DNA from: Deinococcus metalli
Lineage (GTDB): Bacteria; Deinococcota; Deinococci; Deinococcales; Deinococcaceae
Length of the DNA: 64,000 nt
Direction of reading: 5' to 3'
NCBI RefSeq assembly: GCF_014201805.1
Contig: NZ_JACHFK010000013.1
Location: 1-64,000 of the forward strand
Under the pieces are notes generated by a model. It saw nothing but the letters and a program-made list of their open reading frames with translations. It made no database searches and was not told the origin of the DNA. The position numbers and the translations under genes were made by a program. Shown piece after piece: positions 1-10,734 of the stretch (its first letter is position 1; every line of letters begins with the position of its first letter).

Positions 1-1274
<1,274 letters not shown>

Positions 1275-1330
1275 ACCGGAAATGACAGCTGGCAGGGTGG
1301 TCAAATTTAACCCGCCGAAAGTGGTCAATT

Positions 1331-1633
1331 TTAAGTCGCCGTTGACACCGTGTACCCGAGGGTCGTCAGAACGCTGGTAACGATCTGACGGGCCGTGGGG
1401 TCAGCCAGAAGCTTCAAGCAGAGCACGACGTCAAAGTCGTCGGTGGTTCGGGTGTCCGGGAGGGTTCCCAGGAGTGTCTTGGCCTGTTCCTGTTCGCGGT
1501 AAGCGCGCCTGAGCAGCAGCCCGAAGCCACCGATCAGGATGAGGGGCTGGTCGGCAGCGGTGAGGGCTCCGGCCAGATCCATGAGGTGTGGGGCCAGGGG
1601 GCCAAAGGTGGAGGTCGTAACCGCGAGCTTCAT
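1331..1633 (-). pseudogene. AbiEii-like nucleotidyltransferase toxin, truncated by IS21
   Basis: About 95 native residues remain, followed by a few codons read from the IS21 tip (end of the frame VSTAT). The segment has a nucleotidyltransferase-like layout: a GGFG turn near residue 36 and a TDDFDV acidic pair near residue 63. These are the hallmarks of the AbiEii/MNT fold. Family members are usually 200-300 residues, so two thirds of the toxin are missing. It starts in an ATGA overlap with the upstream antitoxin-like gene, as in type IV AbiE operons. The toxin assignment rests on fold motifs and operon position and is moderately sure; that the gene is cut by the IS is clear. Confidence 0.65.
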
Positions 1634-2724
1634 CCGGTGTCCTGTGAGGCCATCGACGTCCTGATGCTGTCGAGGATGCGCCGCTTCACCTCGTCCGCAC
1701 CCTGTTGCAGGCGCGAGTCCCCGCGCCGCGCTTCCAGGTAGACCTGAATAGGGGAGGCGTGGAGGATGCCCGCGTCATCCGGACGGGCGTCGAAAAACAC
1801 CTCGTCCCCAGGAGCTTGGTAGAGGGTGAGGTTGGGAAAGCGGCTGGTCTTCATGGCTCCGGCGAGTTCTGGCAGGTTTGCCACGCGGTCGACATAGAGA
1901 CTCACGCTGCTGTCCGTCGTCAGCGAGCTCACGGCACCGATCGAGCTCAGGCCGGTGAGGATCACGGGCTGGGCAGTAGAGGCAAACAGATGCTGCGCGG
2001 CCTGCGGGAGGGAGTCTGTGGGGATGCGTCCACGCCATAGGACGCGGGGTTCGTCCTTCCAGTGCTCAACCAACTGTTCGAGTAGACCTCCAGGGTCCTG
2101 CAGCGTGATGCGGTGGCCGGCCGAGTCTGGACCGACCAGTGCCTGGCTGGTCAGTTCCTTGACGACCCGGGAGACCAGAGGTTGGGAGATCCTGCCGCCG
2201 CGCTGTTCGATCGCGGCTTTCAGTTCGAGGCCAGTACGGAACTGGGGTCGAATCAACAGCATGCGGCCCACCAGCGAGGAGATACCGCGGTAGGGATTTT
2301 TCAGCGTGTAGTCACGCTGGTGGCGAACAGGGCGACCAGTGATGATCAGCCGGTCGTGTGGAAAGTGCAGGCAGCAGTTGCCGGCCAGATCGAGGCCACT
2401 GACGTCGGTCTCCGCGAGGCGGTGCAGCTGCTGACCGTTGAGGTAGGGCAGGATCACGAGTGGGCAATTCGATTCGGCGTCCGCCGCCCGGCGACGCTGG
2501 ATCATCTGCTCCAGAGCTGCGCTGAAGGTGGCTTCACTCCAGTCAGCCGTGTAGTCGTAGATGTACCGCTGCTCGTTCCCCAGCCAGGTAACCGTCAGAT
2601 ACCCGTCCAAGCCGGCATGGGCCCCGTCCGGTTCCCATGTCAGCCGGTAAAACTCCTGGGGGATCCGCGCAGTCTGCTCGGCAGTCAACTCCAGTGGAGG
2701 TGGTGGGCGCTCAGTCCTCGCCAT
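1630..2724 (-). CDS. AbiEi-like antitoxin / transcriptional regulator (type IV TA)
   Basis: A 364-residue protein with an N-terminal restriction-endonuclease-like half (about residues 20-140), a central winged-helix segment (about 150-225, with the RISQPLVSRVVKEL recognition-type helix) and a C-terminal AbiEi-like domain. I chose the ATG at 2724 (MARTERP). An upstream in-frame ATG (2739) and extension to 2838 run through the inverted-repeat region and look non-coding. The gene overlaps the truncated nucleotidyltransferase by 4 bp. AbiEi proteins normally repress their own promoter by binding inverted repeats, and such repeats lie just upstream. With the toxin broken it may persist only as a regulator. 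Confidence 0.6.
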   Translation of the reverse strand: MARTERPPPPLELTAEQTARIPQEFYRLTWEPDGAHAGLDGYLTVTWLGNEQRYIYDYTADWSEATFSAALEQMIQRRRAADAESNCPLVILPYLNGQQLHRLAETDVSGLDLAGNCCLHFPHDRLIITGRPVRHQRDYTLKNPYRGISSLVGRMLLIRPQFRTGLELKAAIEQRGGRISQPLVSRVVKELTSQALVGPDSAGHRITLQDPGGLLEQLVEHWKDEPRVLWRGRIPTDSLPQAAQHLFASTAQPVILTGLSSIGAVSSLTTDSSVSLYVDRVANLPELAGAMKTSRFPNLTLYQAPGDEVFFDARPDDAGILHASPIQVYLEARRGDSRLQQGADEVKRRILDSIRTSMASQDTG

Positions 2725-2730
2725 GCCCAA

Positions 2731-2788
2731 AGTATGCATGACATTTGGAGTATTACTTGTTCGTAATAACTCAGTCTTCCTGCATACT
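2731..2788. promoter_or_regulatory. Nested inverted repeats upstream of the AbiEi-like gene (candidate operator)
   Basis: AGTATGCA at 2731-2738 is repeated in inverse as TGCATACT at 2781-2788. Between them GAGTATTAC (2749-2757) faces GTAATAACTC (2762-2771). The arrangement fits autoregulation by the AbiEi-like protein, but no protein binding is known here. Confidence 0.45.
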
Positions 2789-2850
2789 CGCCGAGCGAGA
2801 CGCCACCCAAACGGCAGGAACTGGGCGCGCACCATCACGTACCGACCCGA

Positions 2851-4149
2851 TCAGACCGCCTCGCCCACCAGTTCCTCCACAGCCTTGACCAGGTCTTCCT
2901 GGCCACGCGCCGCGGCCACCAGGCGATCCACCTGGTCAGCACTCAACGATGCCAGCTTGAGAACAGCCTCGTCGCGCGGCACCCGGCCCAGTTTCACCCG
3001 CAGGATCGAGCGAACCATACCGAGCGACTCCTCGCGGTTGAGGGGCAGCAGCAGGGGCTGCGGCTCCGGCTGAGCCTTCACTCGGGGCAGTGTGGGCACG
3101 GCGTTCGGCGCGCTGCTTCTGACGTCGTACTTCTCGGGATTGCGGACGGCGTCCACCATCGTCGCGGCCAGCGAGCGTGGCCGGTACCCCTCTTCAAGCC
3201 GCTGACGCACGGCCTTCACCGCCGGCCGGATGCGATCGGGGTGATCGGTCACGAGGGCCTCGGCTACCGGGCGGCTAACCCTCATGTCCGTGAGCAGGCC
3301 GACGAGTTCGGGGTCGACCTCCCCCTCGAACTCATACCGGATGCGCGTGCCCTCACCCGACCCCTCATAGGACACGTCCCGCAGGTACTTGGCCGCGATC
3401 AGGTGCACGTGGGCGCCATCCAGCGTGCGCCGGACATTGTTGTGGCGCTGTCCGCTCAGCCCGGTGGCCTCCCGCCACGCGGCCATGATGACCGGCAGCT
3501 CCCGCGCGAGGGAGCCGTCGTCGCCGACGCGATGGGCCTGCAGCACGCGGTACAGGCTGCGCGCGGTCGGCTGTTTCAGGTCGCTGAGCAGTTCGGCGTC
3601 CAGGATCTGGTAGAAGCCCTCCCGGATCGACTGCGCGAAATGCCGCGAGAACGTCACCCGCAGGGGCGCCCCCGCCTCGATGGTGCCGCCCTCGCCGCTG
3701 GCGCTCAGACTGGTGTCCCGCACCGACACGCGGTCGATCAGACGGTTCGTTTCTGTGGTGCCACGGAAGCGACCCCCTGATTGCCGCGAGATGCGCGTGA
3801 GCCAGCTCACGCCCTCGAGCCGCAGCAGGCTCTCGCGGAGTCTGGCGTAGGCGTTGCCGCGGATGCCCAGCGGAGTGAGTTTGAGCAGTCGGTAGGCCGT
3901 GCACTCCACAGTGTCATCGTCGGGACAGCCGGCCTCAAAGAACAGGGTCTGCAACGCCAGGAGAACATCGGGATCCACACCGTGGGGACGCCCACGGGCC
4001 GCGACGCCCTGAACGTAGAAGTGACGGTCGCCGATGCTGAAGGTCGTCTCCCAACTCTGGTCATCGCCGCTGTCTCGGTTCAGGATGCTGAAGACCCCGG
4101 ATCTGGCCAGGGTCAATTCGTTGATCCACTGTTCGTTGCCCTGGCTCAT
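2851..4149 (-). CDS. repA: Plasmid replication initiator RepA (RPA family)
   Basis: A 432-residue replication initiator of the family found on Deinococcus plasmids. The N-terminal two thirds contain the winged-helix DNA-binding core, with motifs such as LLKLTPLGIRGNAY (about 87-100), FYQILDAELL (about 180) and ARSLYRVLQAH. The C-terminal tail is acidic and variable. It lies directly beside nine iterons, which it is expected to bind to open the origin. The ATG at 4149 has no clear ribosome-binding site; a TACAAT hexamer ends 8 bp before it, suggesting a leaderless transcript. Copy-control proteins (ParA/ParB) are not in the window. Confidence 0.9.
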   Translation of the reverse strand: MSQGNEQWINELTLARSGVFSILNRDSGDDQSWETTFSIGDRHFYVQGVAARGRPHGVDPDVLLALQTLFFEAGCPDDDTVECTAYRLLKLTPLGIRGNAYARLRESLLRLEGVSWLTRISRQSGGRFRGTTETNRLIDRVSVRDTSLSASGEGGTIEAGAPLRVTFSRHFAQSIREGFYQILDAELLSDLKQPTARSLYRVLQAHRVGDDGSLARELPVIMAAWREATGLSGQRHNNVRRTLDGAHVHLIAAKYLRDVSYEGSGEGTRIRYEFEGEVDPELVGLLTDMRVSRPVAEALVTDHPDRIRPAVKAVRQRLEEGYRPRSLAATMVDAVRNPEKYDVRSSAPNAVPTLPRVKAQPEPQPLLLPLNREESLGMVRSILRVKLGRVPRDEAVLKLASLSADQVDRLVAAARGQEDLVKAVEELVGEAV

Positions 4150-4157
4150 GATGGATG

Positions 4158-4163
4158 ATTGTA
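4158..4163 (-). promoter_or_regulatory. Leaderless -10 element of repA
   Basis: TACAAT on the minus strand ends 8 bp before the repA ATG in an AT-rich tract (4150-4200). No convincing -35 hexamer is visible. Confidence 0.5.
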
Positions 4164-4249
4164 ATGATTTTAAAAGACAGAAAAAAGATTGATTGCATCA
4201 TCAAGAAAGAGGGGAGACCTGCGCCTGGTGCGGGGCGATGGGCACTTGT

Positions 4250-4531
4250 GACTCAAAGCTAGCGATGATTTCGCCCCAAAATGACTCGAAGGTAGCGCGC
4301 TCCTGACTCAAAGGTGGCGAGGGTCCGACTCAAAGCTAGCGTGCCATTTCGGTGCTGAAAACTCAAAGCTAGCGAGGGTGGCCGAACCCCCATGACTCAA
4401 AGGTAGCGCGCTTCTCGGAGCCAAACTTCGGCCCGTGACTCAAAGCTAGCGATACTCGGGATTTGATGTCTGAGACGAGTTGTTCTGCCCTGTGACTCAA
4501 AGCTGGCGCTATCAATGACTCAAAGCTGGCG
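4250..4531 (+). repeat. Plasmid origin: nine iterons
   Basis: Nine near-identical 15-mers of consensus GACTCAAAGSTRGCG start at 4250, 4283, 4305, 4327, 4360, 4394, 4437, 4494 and 4517. All are in the same orientation, and the start-to-start distances lie close to multiples of 11 bp (33, 22, 22, 33, 34, 43, 57, 23). They sit directly upstream of repA, next to an AT-rich stretch, so this is the likely replication origin and initiator-binding array. No DnaA box was recognised. Confidence 0.92.
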
Positions 4532-4874
4532 ATATGAGATCCGGCACCTTGACCTCTTCCGTGTGCTTTTTTCCCTTCATGCCGGCTTCCGGGGATGACC
4601 CCTTCATGGGGCCAGACACTCCATTCTCTGGTGGACCGGTGTTGTGGGAGCAGGTCAATGCCGGTCATGACATTCCGGAACTGCGCTTATTATCTCGACG
4701 TCATCCATCGACCCCGGCTTTGCATGGCCTGTCCGGTTGAACTCTGTGGTTTCTGACGGTGTCAACCCGGTGGCAACGCATGGGCAACGTGGACGATCGG
4801 CTCTCAGGCCGACGGAGTGGCCGTCCGGCCGTGCTCCATAGGGTGGGGGTTCCAGTGGACGCCGGAGATCCTGA
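4532..4874. other. Non-coding stretch between origin and TCS1
   Basis: About 340 bp without a credible gene. A 68-codon open frame at 4534-4740 has no ribosome-binding site and no recognisable family, and I treat it as chance. Confidence 0.5.
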
Positions 4875-6128
4875 TTAGGTATCGGGGAAGTGCAGCGTAA
4901 CCTGGAGTCCATGCGGTACCACGTGCGTAAACGTCACGCTGCCCTGGTGGGCCTGCATGACGTGCTTGACGACACTCAACCCCAGCCCGGTGCCCGTGAG
5001 TGTCGTTCCGGCTCGGTAAAACTCCTCGCCCAAGTAGCGCAATGCGGAGTCCGGAAGCCCGGGCCCGCCATCTTCGACTTTCAGGGTCGGTGCGGGTGCC
5101 GTCTTGACAGTCACGGTCACGGGGGCACCTGGGGCATACCGCGCGGCATTCTCCAGCAGGTTCTGCAGGGCCCGGCGGAGCAGGGTGCCGTCCCCCTGCA
5201 CCATGGCATGAGCGGGGCCACGGTAGGTGGCCCCGGCCGCTTCGGCGCCCGTGCTGGCCACCTCAGCCAAGTCGACCGCCTCACGCTGGGCCAAGCGGCC
5301 CTCACGGGCCAGGATCAGTAAGGACGCGGTGAGGTGCTGGGTCGCCCGCACCTCGTGCTCGAGGATGTCCAGGGTTTCATCAGGGGTGGTATAGCCGCTG
5401 CGCGCCGCGTCGAGCGCCAGACCCATGGCCGTGAGCGGCGTGCGGAGTTCATGTGCGGCCTGCCGCGTGAAGCGGGCCTCCCGGTCACGGAACTCCCCCA
5501 GGCGCGCCAGCATGCGGTTAAAGCTCACGGCGAGGTCGTGCAGCTCCCCGCTGCCCCCGCCCACCGGGACGGGTTCGTGCAGGCTGCCGGACGTGGCGAT
5601 CCGGCTGCTGACCCGGGTCAGGGCACGCAAGGGCCTCAGGGCGTAGCCGCTCAGGGCATAAGCGACGGCCGCCCCCAGGAGCGTGACCAGCACGGCCGTG
5701 AAGTACACAGTCTGGCGGTAGTTGTGCAGGCTCGACGTGAATTCCGGACTCGTCAGCGCCGCCTCCAGCACGTAGGACTGTCCGTGCCAGATGAATGCGA
5801 CCCGGGTGACCTGCCAGGGCCCGATGGTCTGGGGCCCGGCTGCGGGCGTCCCCAGTCTGTCCGGGTAGCCCGTGAAGTCATGGACAACTGTGTTCCCCTC
5901 CAGAATGCGGGCGTGGACGACGTAGCCCTCATAGCTGGCCTGCACGCTGGCCAGTGACGTGGCGGCCTGCAGGTTCCGGAGGGTCTGACCCGTGAACCCA
6001 TTGAGATCGGCGGTCATGTCATGCAGCACCAGCCGCCGGAAGGCGAGATACCCCAGGCCGCCCTGCAGCAGCACGGCCAGGGCGATCCCGAGGGCCATCA
6101 GCAGGGCGACGCGGGCGCGCAGCGTCAC
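4875..6128 (-). CDS. Sensor histidine kinase of TCS1
   Basis: A 417-residue membrane histidine kinase. Transmembrane helix 1 is at about 8-29, a periplasmic sensor at about 30-140 and helix 2 at about 142-164. HAMP is at about 165-215. The phosphoacceptor is H226 in RQAAHELRTPL. The ATP-binding domain has N box N323 (NLLENAARY), G1 DGGPG at 353-357 and G2 GTGLGLS at 379-385, so all kinase motifs are intact. The start overlaps the response-regulator stop by 4 bp. The stimulus is unknown. It is the most divergent of the four systems in the window. Confidence 0.93.
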   Translation of the reverse strand: MTLRARVALLMALGIALAVLLQGGLGYLAFRRLVLHDMTADLNGFTGQTLRNLQAATSLASVQASYEGYVVHARILEGNTVVHDFTGYPDRLGTPAAGPQTIGPWQVTRVAFIWHGQSYVLEAALTSPEFTSSLHNYRQTVYFTAVLVTLLGAAVAYALSGYALRPLRALTRVSSRIATSGSLHEPVPVGGGSGELHDLAVSFNRMLARLGEFRDREARFTRQAAHELRTPLTAMGLALDAARSGYTTPDETLDILEHEVRATQHLTASLLILAREGRLAQREAVDLAEVASTGAEAAGATYRGPAHAMVQGDGTLLRRALQNLLENAARYAPGAPVTVTVKTAPAPTLKVEDGGPGLPDSALRYLGEEFYRAGTTLTGTGLGLSVVKHVMQAHQGSVTFTHVVPHGLQVTLHFPDT

Positions 6129-6793
6129 GACGTCCCCCCCATGCCAAGACGGTAGCCCCCAGGAACCGTCTCGATGGCCTCCGGAGCCAGCCGGGTGCGC
6201 AGGCGGCGTACCGTCTGGCGCACCACGCTCAGTTCCGTCGGGGCGTCCGCCCAGATCGCGTCGCGGAGATCCGTGACGCTATACACCCGCCCGGGCTGCC
6301 GCACGAAGCGTTCCAGAAGACTGAATTCACGGGGGGTGAGGATGACGGCCTGGCCGGCCCAGCGCACAGAGCGTGTCGTGAAATCGACCTCGAGGCTCCC
6401 CAGGGCAGAGCGGCTGCCCGGCGACCCCCCGCCGCGCCGCAGCAGGGCCCGTACCCGGGCGAGCAGTTCCGGCAGGTCAAACGGCTTGATCAGGTAGTCG
6501 TCCCCGCCGCCATCCAGCCCGCGCAGCCGGTCATCCAGGCCGTCCCGGGCCGTCAGGTACAGCATGCCCCCCTCGTGACCGGCGTCGATGGCGTGCTGCG
6601 CGATCTCAAAGCCGCCGTCCGGGGCGTCGGGAAGGGTGATGTCGAGGATCAGCAGGTCAAACGGCGTACCGGACACGGCCTCCAGGGCGGCAGCGTGTGT
6701 GGCGGCGTGAATCACCGCGTGCCCCTGAGCCGTCAACGCGCGCTGCACCACCCGGGCGATGTTCGGGGCGTCTTCAACCAGCAGGATGCGCAT
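6125..6793 (-). CDS. OmpR-family response regulator of TCS1
   Basis: A 222-residue receiver plus winged-helix regulator. It has an acidic pocket at E7-D8, phosphoacceptor D51 (LLILDIT) and a conserved Lys in LIKPFD. The recognition helix region reads SVVRQTVRRLRTRL, clearly different from the other three regulators in the window. Start chosen at ATG 6793 (MRILLVEDA), the conserved N-terminus; an upstream in-frame GTG/ATG extension is unlikely. A GTGACA-N5-GTGACA repeat lies just upstream, suggesting autoregulation. Confidence 0.93.
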   Translation of the reverse strand: MRILLVEDAPNIARVVQRALTAQGHAVIHAATHAAALEAVSGTPFDLLILDITLPDAPDGGFEIAQHAIDAGHEGGMLYLTARDGLDDRLRGLDGGGDDYLIKPFDLPELLARVRALLRRGGGSPGSRSALGSLEVDFTTRSVRWAGQAVILTPREFSLLERFVRQPGRVYSVTDLRDAIWADAPTELSVVRQTVRRLRTRLAPEAIETVPGGYRLGMGGTS

Positions 6794-6812
6794 GCCCGCA
6801 TTGTGCCCCCGG

Positions 6813-6850
6813 CTCATACGCGTCCCACGCCCATGTCACATCGCTGTCAC
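6813..6850 (-). promoter_or_regulatory. Class C direct repeat and promoter of TCS1
   Basis: On the minus strand GTGACA-N5-GTGACA (6834-6850) is an 11-bp-spaced direct repeat. A TATGAG -10 candidate lies at 6813-6818, 15 bp further on, which differs from the 9-bp gap of the other boxes. It is a candidate binding site of the TCS1 regulator. Confidence 0.55.
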
Positions 6851-6980
6851 CGCGCCCGGACACCATGACGACGGATCCGCACACCGGTCATCCAACCGGC
6901 TTCCCCCGGAGCGGATCCAGAGGCTGGGCATCCTGGGCCAGCGACCTGGTCTGCCCCCGCTGTTCCTCCAAGGAGTTGAC

Positions 6981-7388
6981 ATGATCCCCCTGACACGTTC
7001 CCCGGCCCATTTCACCCTGCTGTGCCGCGACATGGTCTATGGCGTGCTCGACACCGCGCTGCAGGCGGAGGCGCTGTGCCGTGACCTGACCGCCCTGGGT
7101 ATTCCCGGTGTACAAATACTCAGCGGCCCGTCCGGCCTGGTCGATCTCGACCGGGACGGGCACCATCACGGCGTGCTGTGCCGCGTTGCCCGTGCAGCGC
7201 AGGGACTTACGCGCGAGCACGATTTTATCGGCTGGTACGCCGAGCAGCTCGAGGCCGGGCACATGCTGGTCTGCCTGCACGCGCGTGGCCGGGCCTAGCT
7301 TGACGCGCTGCGGCGCGCGTTCTCGCGTCGGGGGGCGCATCACGTCAACCACTCCGGGCTATGGATGGTCGAGGTGCTCTGCCCGTGA
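6981..7388 (+). pseudogene. Stress-protein-like gene interrupted by an amber codon
   Basis: The ATG at 6981 has a good ribosome-binding site (AAGGAG, 6970-6975). The frame reads 105 residues to a TAG at 7296-7298, then continues in the same frame for 29 sensible codons (ALRRAFSRRGAHHV...) to TGA at 7386-7388. The complete frame would be 135 residues with an alternating pattern like the general stress protein 17M-type (YflT-like) domain: VYGVLDTALQAEALCRDL, then a GWYAEQLEAGHMLVCL segment and a C-terminal strand. The family call is weak. The interrupted state is directly visible. Confidence 0.5.
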
Positions 7389-7883
7389 CCCCCGGGGACG
7401 TGGCTGATCTGCTGGGGCGCTGCTGAAGGCCGCCGACACCCTGTCCCTCCAGACCCTGCTGACCACTGGGCGGCAGGGCGGGGTGCCGGGGTCAGGTCGC
7501 GCGGAGATGCTCGGGGATCAGGCGGATTCGCTGCGGGTGAGCACCGATGTGCTCACCGCCCACGTGGCACGCCGGGGCACCGTGGATCCGGTGTATACGT
7601 CCGGTGCATCCACGCCTGGAGTTGTGCCCGGATCCATCATGTCAGGACTTCTGGACACAAACCGTCAGTTCCTGCGCCGCGTCAAGGCGCTCCTGAAACG
7701 CTGGCCACCGGGGGAGGTGACCGCGAAGTCCGTGCTGTTCGCCGTGGAAATGGAGGTTGCCCGGCGCGTCCGCGTTCTCGTTGAGGCCACCTGTGGTGGG
7801 CCGGACTCGTCATCCGCCCATGACCCGCTGCCCCCGCCGCACTGAGCGGCCGGTCCCCGTTTTTCTCTCACCAGGAGATCCCC
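7389..7883 (+). other. Region with a possible decayed small gene
   Basis: An open frame at 7483-7845 encodes up to 120 residues of no recognisable family (a shorter start at ATG 7639 gives 68). In frame-shifted continuation from a GTG at 7385 the sequence could be one longer helical protein broken by a single-base shift near 7420. No ribosome-binding site supports any start, so I do not claim a functional gene. Confidence 0.25.
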
Positions 7884-8255
7884 ATGACCATGTCCCGTTC
7901 CGTTGCCCTCGGCCTGCTGGCCGTCACCGCCTGGATTCACTTCAAGGACATTCCCGATAAGCTCGGCGAGACCGCGTACCTGGGCTGGCTGTACATCCTG
8001 CTGGTGGTCGGCTGCGCGGCAGCCGGGGCGTGGCTGCTCAGTGAGCGCTGGCGGCTCGGATACCTGTTGGGTGCCGTGATCTCCTTCGGGGCGATCCTCG
8101 GGTACAGCCTCACGCGCAGCGTCGGATTGCCTGACGCGACCGGTGACATTGGCAACTGGGCAGAACCGACGGGCGTCATCTCCCTGATCGTCGAGGTGGC
8201 GTTCGTAGTGCTCGCCGTGCAGGAGCTTCGGCGGTCGGGACTGCGGCTCACCTGA
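7884..8255 (+). CDS. Small integral membrane protein, unknown function
   Basis: A 123-residue protein with four predicted transmembrane segments, at about 4-18, 33-51, 57-78 and 96-115, separated by short polar loops. An AGGAG ribosome-binding site stands 7 bp before the ATG. No catalytic or binding motif is visible. It precedes the VIT-type transporter by 219 bp on the same strand, but co-transcription is not evident. Confidence 0.7.
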   Translation: MTMSRSVALGLLAVTAWIHFKDIPDKLGETAYLGWLYILLVVGCAAAGAWLLSERWRLGYLLGAVISFGAILGYSLTRSVGLPDATGDIGNWAEPTGVISLIVEVAFVVLAVQELRRSGLRLT

Positions 8256-8425
8256 GCACCGGTGTGCCGGTCGGGCAGTGGGAAATGACCCACTGCCTGA
8301 TGCCGGTCGTGGTCACCCTATCCGGCGGCTGGACCTGAACCTAGACGCGTGGCCCAGCCGAGCGGCGGGGCACCTCGGCTTCGGGGAAGATGTGGCGTCT
8401 TCATGTGCTCGGAATTCCACTTCCA

Positions 8426-8440
8426 GAATAGGAATGATTC
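8426..8440. promoter_or_regulatory. Candidate metal-regulator operator upstream of the VIT-type gene
   Basis: GAAT-N7-ATTC (8426-8440) is a short AT-rich inverted repeat 35 bp before the transporter start, in a place where Fur- or DtxR-type repressors often act. It is too short to identify the regulator. Confidence 0.2.
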
Positions 8441-8474
8441 TCACCAAGGGTAGGCCGTACCCTGAAGGACATCC

Positions 8475-9194
<720 letters not shown>

Positions 9195-9469
9195 TCACGG
9201 CCGGAGGTGGCCAACAGGACGGTCACGCCCGTCCCAGTCGGCCTGAAGTCGAACAGCACGCCGGCTGTGGCGCCCGAGTCGCCGGTGGCAGGCGTCGTCG
9301 GGCTTGACGATACGGGTGGGCACGCGCTCAGCAGGGTGAGCAGGAGGGCGATGGGGCGCATGGAGTCTCCCTGGTCAACGGACGGCTGAAGTGACACGCG
9401 GGTTGCCCGGCCTGCAAGCGACAGTCGGAGCGTACGTGGGGGCAGCTCAGAGTTCCGCTGGCTGTGCAG

Positions 9470-9920
9470 TCAGGTTGGCACCGGAAACGGGGGGAGGGTC
9501 AGGCCCAGGGTAACGACCAGGAGGTGCCGCTTGTGGCCATTGGACTTTTTGTTGCCTTCAAAACCGCGTGGCTCACCACTTTCTGTGGTCTTTGAGTACG
9601 GATGAACGATGATGGCCGTGTGCGGATCGGGAGGAATGCCCGATCCGCACGCGATACAGCTGACGGTGGGCCCTGTGGAGACGTTCCCAGAGGCCGGCCA
9701 TCTTCAGCTGACGGAAGTGGGCATACACCGTCTGCCCCAGTGGAACATCGTGAAGAGCGCTGCCCACCATCCCACCGCGCAGCGCGTACAGCCCGGCATC
9801 GACGATCTCATGGCATGACCACCGCAAAGGGATGCCGCGAGCAGACCGTGGGCACCACACCTCACTCCGCAGGGTTCTCGCAGCAGCGGTGACATCGGAA
9901 TGATACTTCCGCGACGCCAC
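9470..9920 (-). pseudogene. IS5-family transposase remnant
   Basis: Read on the minus strand, the N-terminal part (about 9690-9917) matches the IS5-type transposase entry (SRKYHSDVT, then a GLYALRGG...QTVYAHFRQLKMAGLWERL pattern). After one or more frameshifts and a deletion, the catalytic region reappears at 9475-9605 (TTESGEPRGFEGNKKSNGHK, then HLLVVTLGL). The element is internally deleted and cannot encode a working enzyme. It abuts the 3' end of the PAP2 gene. Confidence 0.75.
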
Positions 9921-9923
9921 CCC

Positions 9924-10619
9924 TCATGGTATTCGCCTGTCCTGAGCGGCGTGACCCTCCATAACGGGCTCTACGGCTGGCCGCAGCCGCGTCCCCAGCA
10001 GGCTGTACGCCCCGAGCACGCACGCGACACCGGTCAGCCAGCCGGCGAGCACGTCGGTCGGAAAATGCACCCCGAGGACCAGACGCGAGTACCCCATCAG
10101 GCCGGCGTACACCACCCCCAACACGAGCGCCGGCCAGCGCCACGATGAGTGCCATGCCAGCAGCACCACAAAGGTGACCAGCGCGGCCGCAACCGTGGTG
10201 TGCCCGCTTGGGAAAGACGGCCCAGACTCACTCACCAGCCGCGTCCACAGTTCCGGGCGGGGCCGGTGGAACAGCACCTTCATCCCAAAAGCGATGCCCA
10301 CTGCGCTCCCGAGGCCCAGGAGTGCGAAGAGTGCCTGTGGGCGGCGCTGCATGAACCTCAGCCCGAGGACGATCACCATGAACACGGCGCCCATGGGCAC
10401 CGGCCCCCCGAAGGTGTGCAGGAACACGCTCATGGACGTCAAAGCTGGGCTCGAATGGGCATGGATCCAGGTGAGAAGGGGCGTCTCGAACGCAAAGCGC
10501 TGCTGCTCGAGGACGTCCTCGGCGATCATGCCGACCAGCACGAGGGGCAGCAGGATGCCCAGCAGGAAGCGCAGCACCGGGGCCGGTCGGAGGATGGGAG
10601 CGGCAGAGGACAGACGCAT
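9924..10619 (-). CDS. PAP2-superfamily phosphatase 1 (undecaprenyl-pyrophosphate or lipid phosphatase)
   Basis: A 231-residue integral membrane phosphatase with the three PAP2 motifs: KVLFHRPRPE (motif 1), FPSGHTT (motif 2) and SRLVLGVHFPTDVLAG (motif 3, catalytic His). About six membrane helices are predicted. Enzymes of this class dephosphorylate undecaprenyl pyrophosphate, phosphatidylglycerol phosphate or similar lipids on the outer face of the inner membrane. The ATG lies 7 bp behind a CATCCT -10 element under a class A1 box, so the mRNA is probably leaderless. The gene is divergent from the polysaccharide deacetylase, which has its own A1 box. Confidence 0.9.
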   Translation of the reverse strand: MRLSSAAPILRPAPVLRFLLGILLPLVLVGMIAEDVLEQQRFAFETPLLTWIHAHSSPALTSMSVFLHTFGGPVPMGAVFMVIVLGLRFMQRRPQALFALLGLGSAVGIAFGMKVLFHRPRPELWTRLVSESGPSFPSGHTTVAAALVTFVVLLAWHSSWRWPALVLGVVYAGLMGYSRLVLGVHFPTDVLAGWLTGVACVLGAYSLLGTRLRPAVEPVMEGHAAQDRRIP

Positions 10620-10626
10620 GACCGCG

Positions 10627-10658
10627 AGGATGCCCAGCGAAGGTAAAGCGCCGGTATA
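10627..10658 (-). promoter_or_regulatory. Class A1 box and -10 of PAP2 gene 1
   Basis: TATACC-N5-TTTACC (10642-10658, minus strand), 9 bp, CATCCT, 7 bp, ATG 10619. Confidence 0.7.
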
Positions 10659-10696
10659 CCTGACATGGAGATGGCAGCTGGGCAGCCTGGTGCAGG

Positions 10697-10728
10697 TATA
10701 CCTCGCCTTTACCGACGGCAGTCATGGT
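10697..10728 (+). promoter_or_regulatory. Class A1 box and -10 of the polysaccharide deacetylase gene
   Basis: TATACC-N5-TTTACC (10697-10713), 9 bp, CATGGT (10723-10728), 6 bp, ATG 10735. It lies back to back with the A1 box of PAP2 gene 1. Confidence 0.7.
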
Positions 10729-10734
10729 GGCGGC

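Noticed and set aside
4250..4531. CRISPR array
   Set aside because: Repeats are 15 bp with spacers from 7 to 42 bp and stand next to repA; this is an iteron array.
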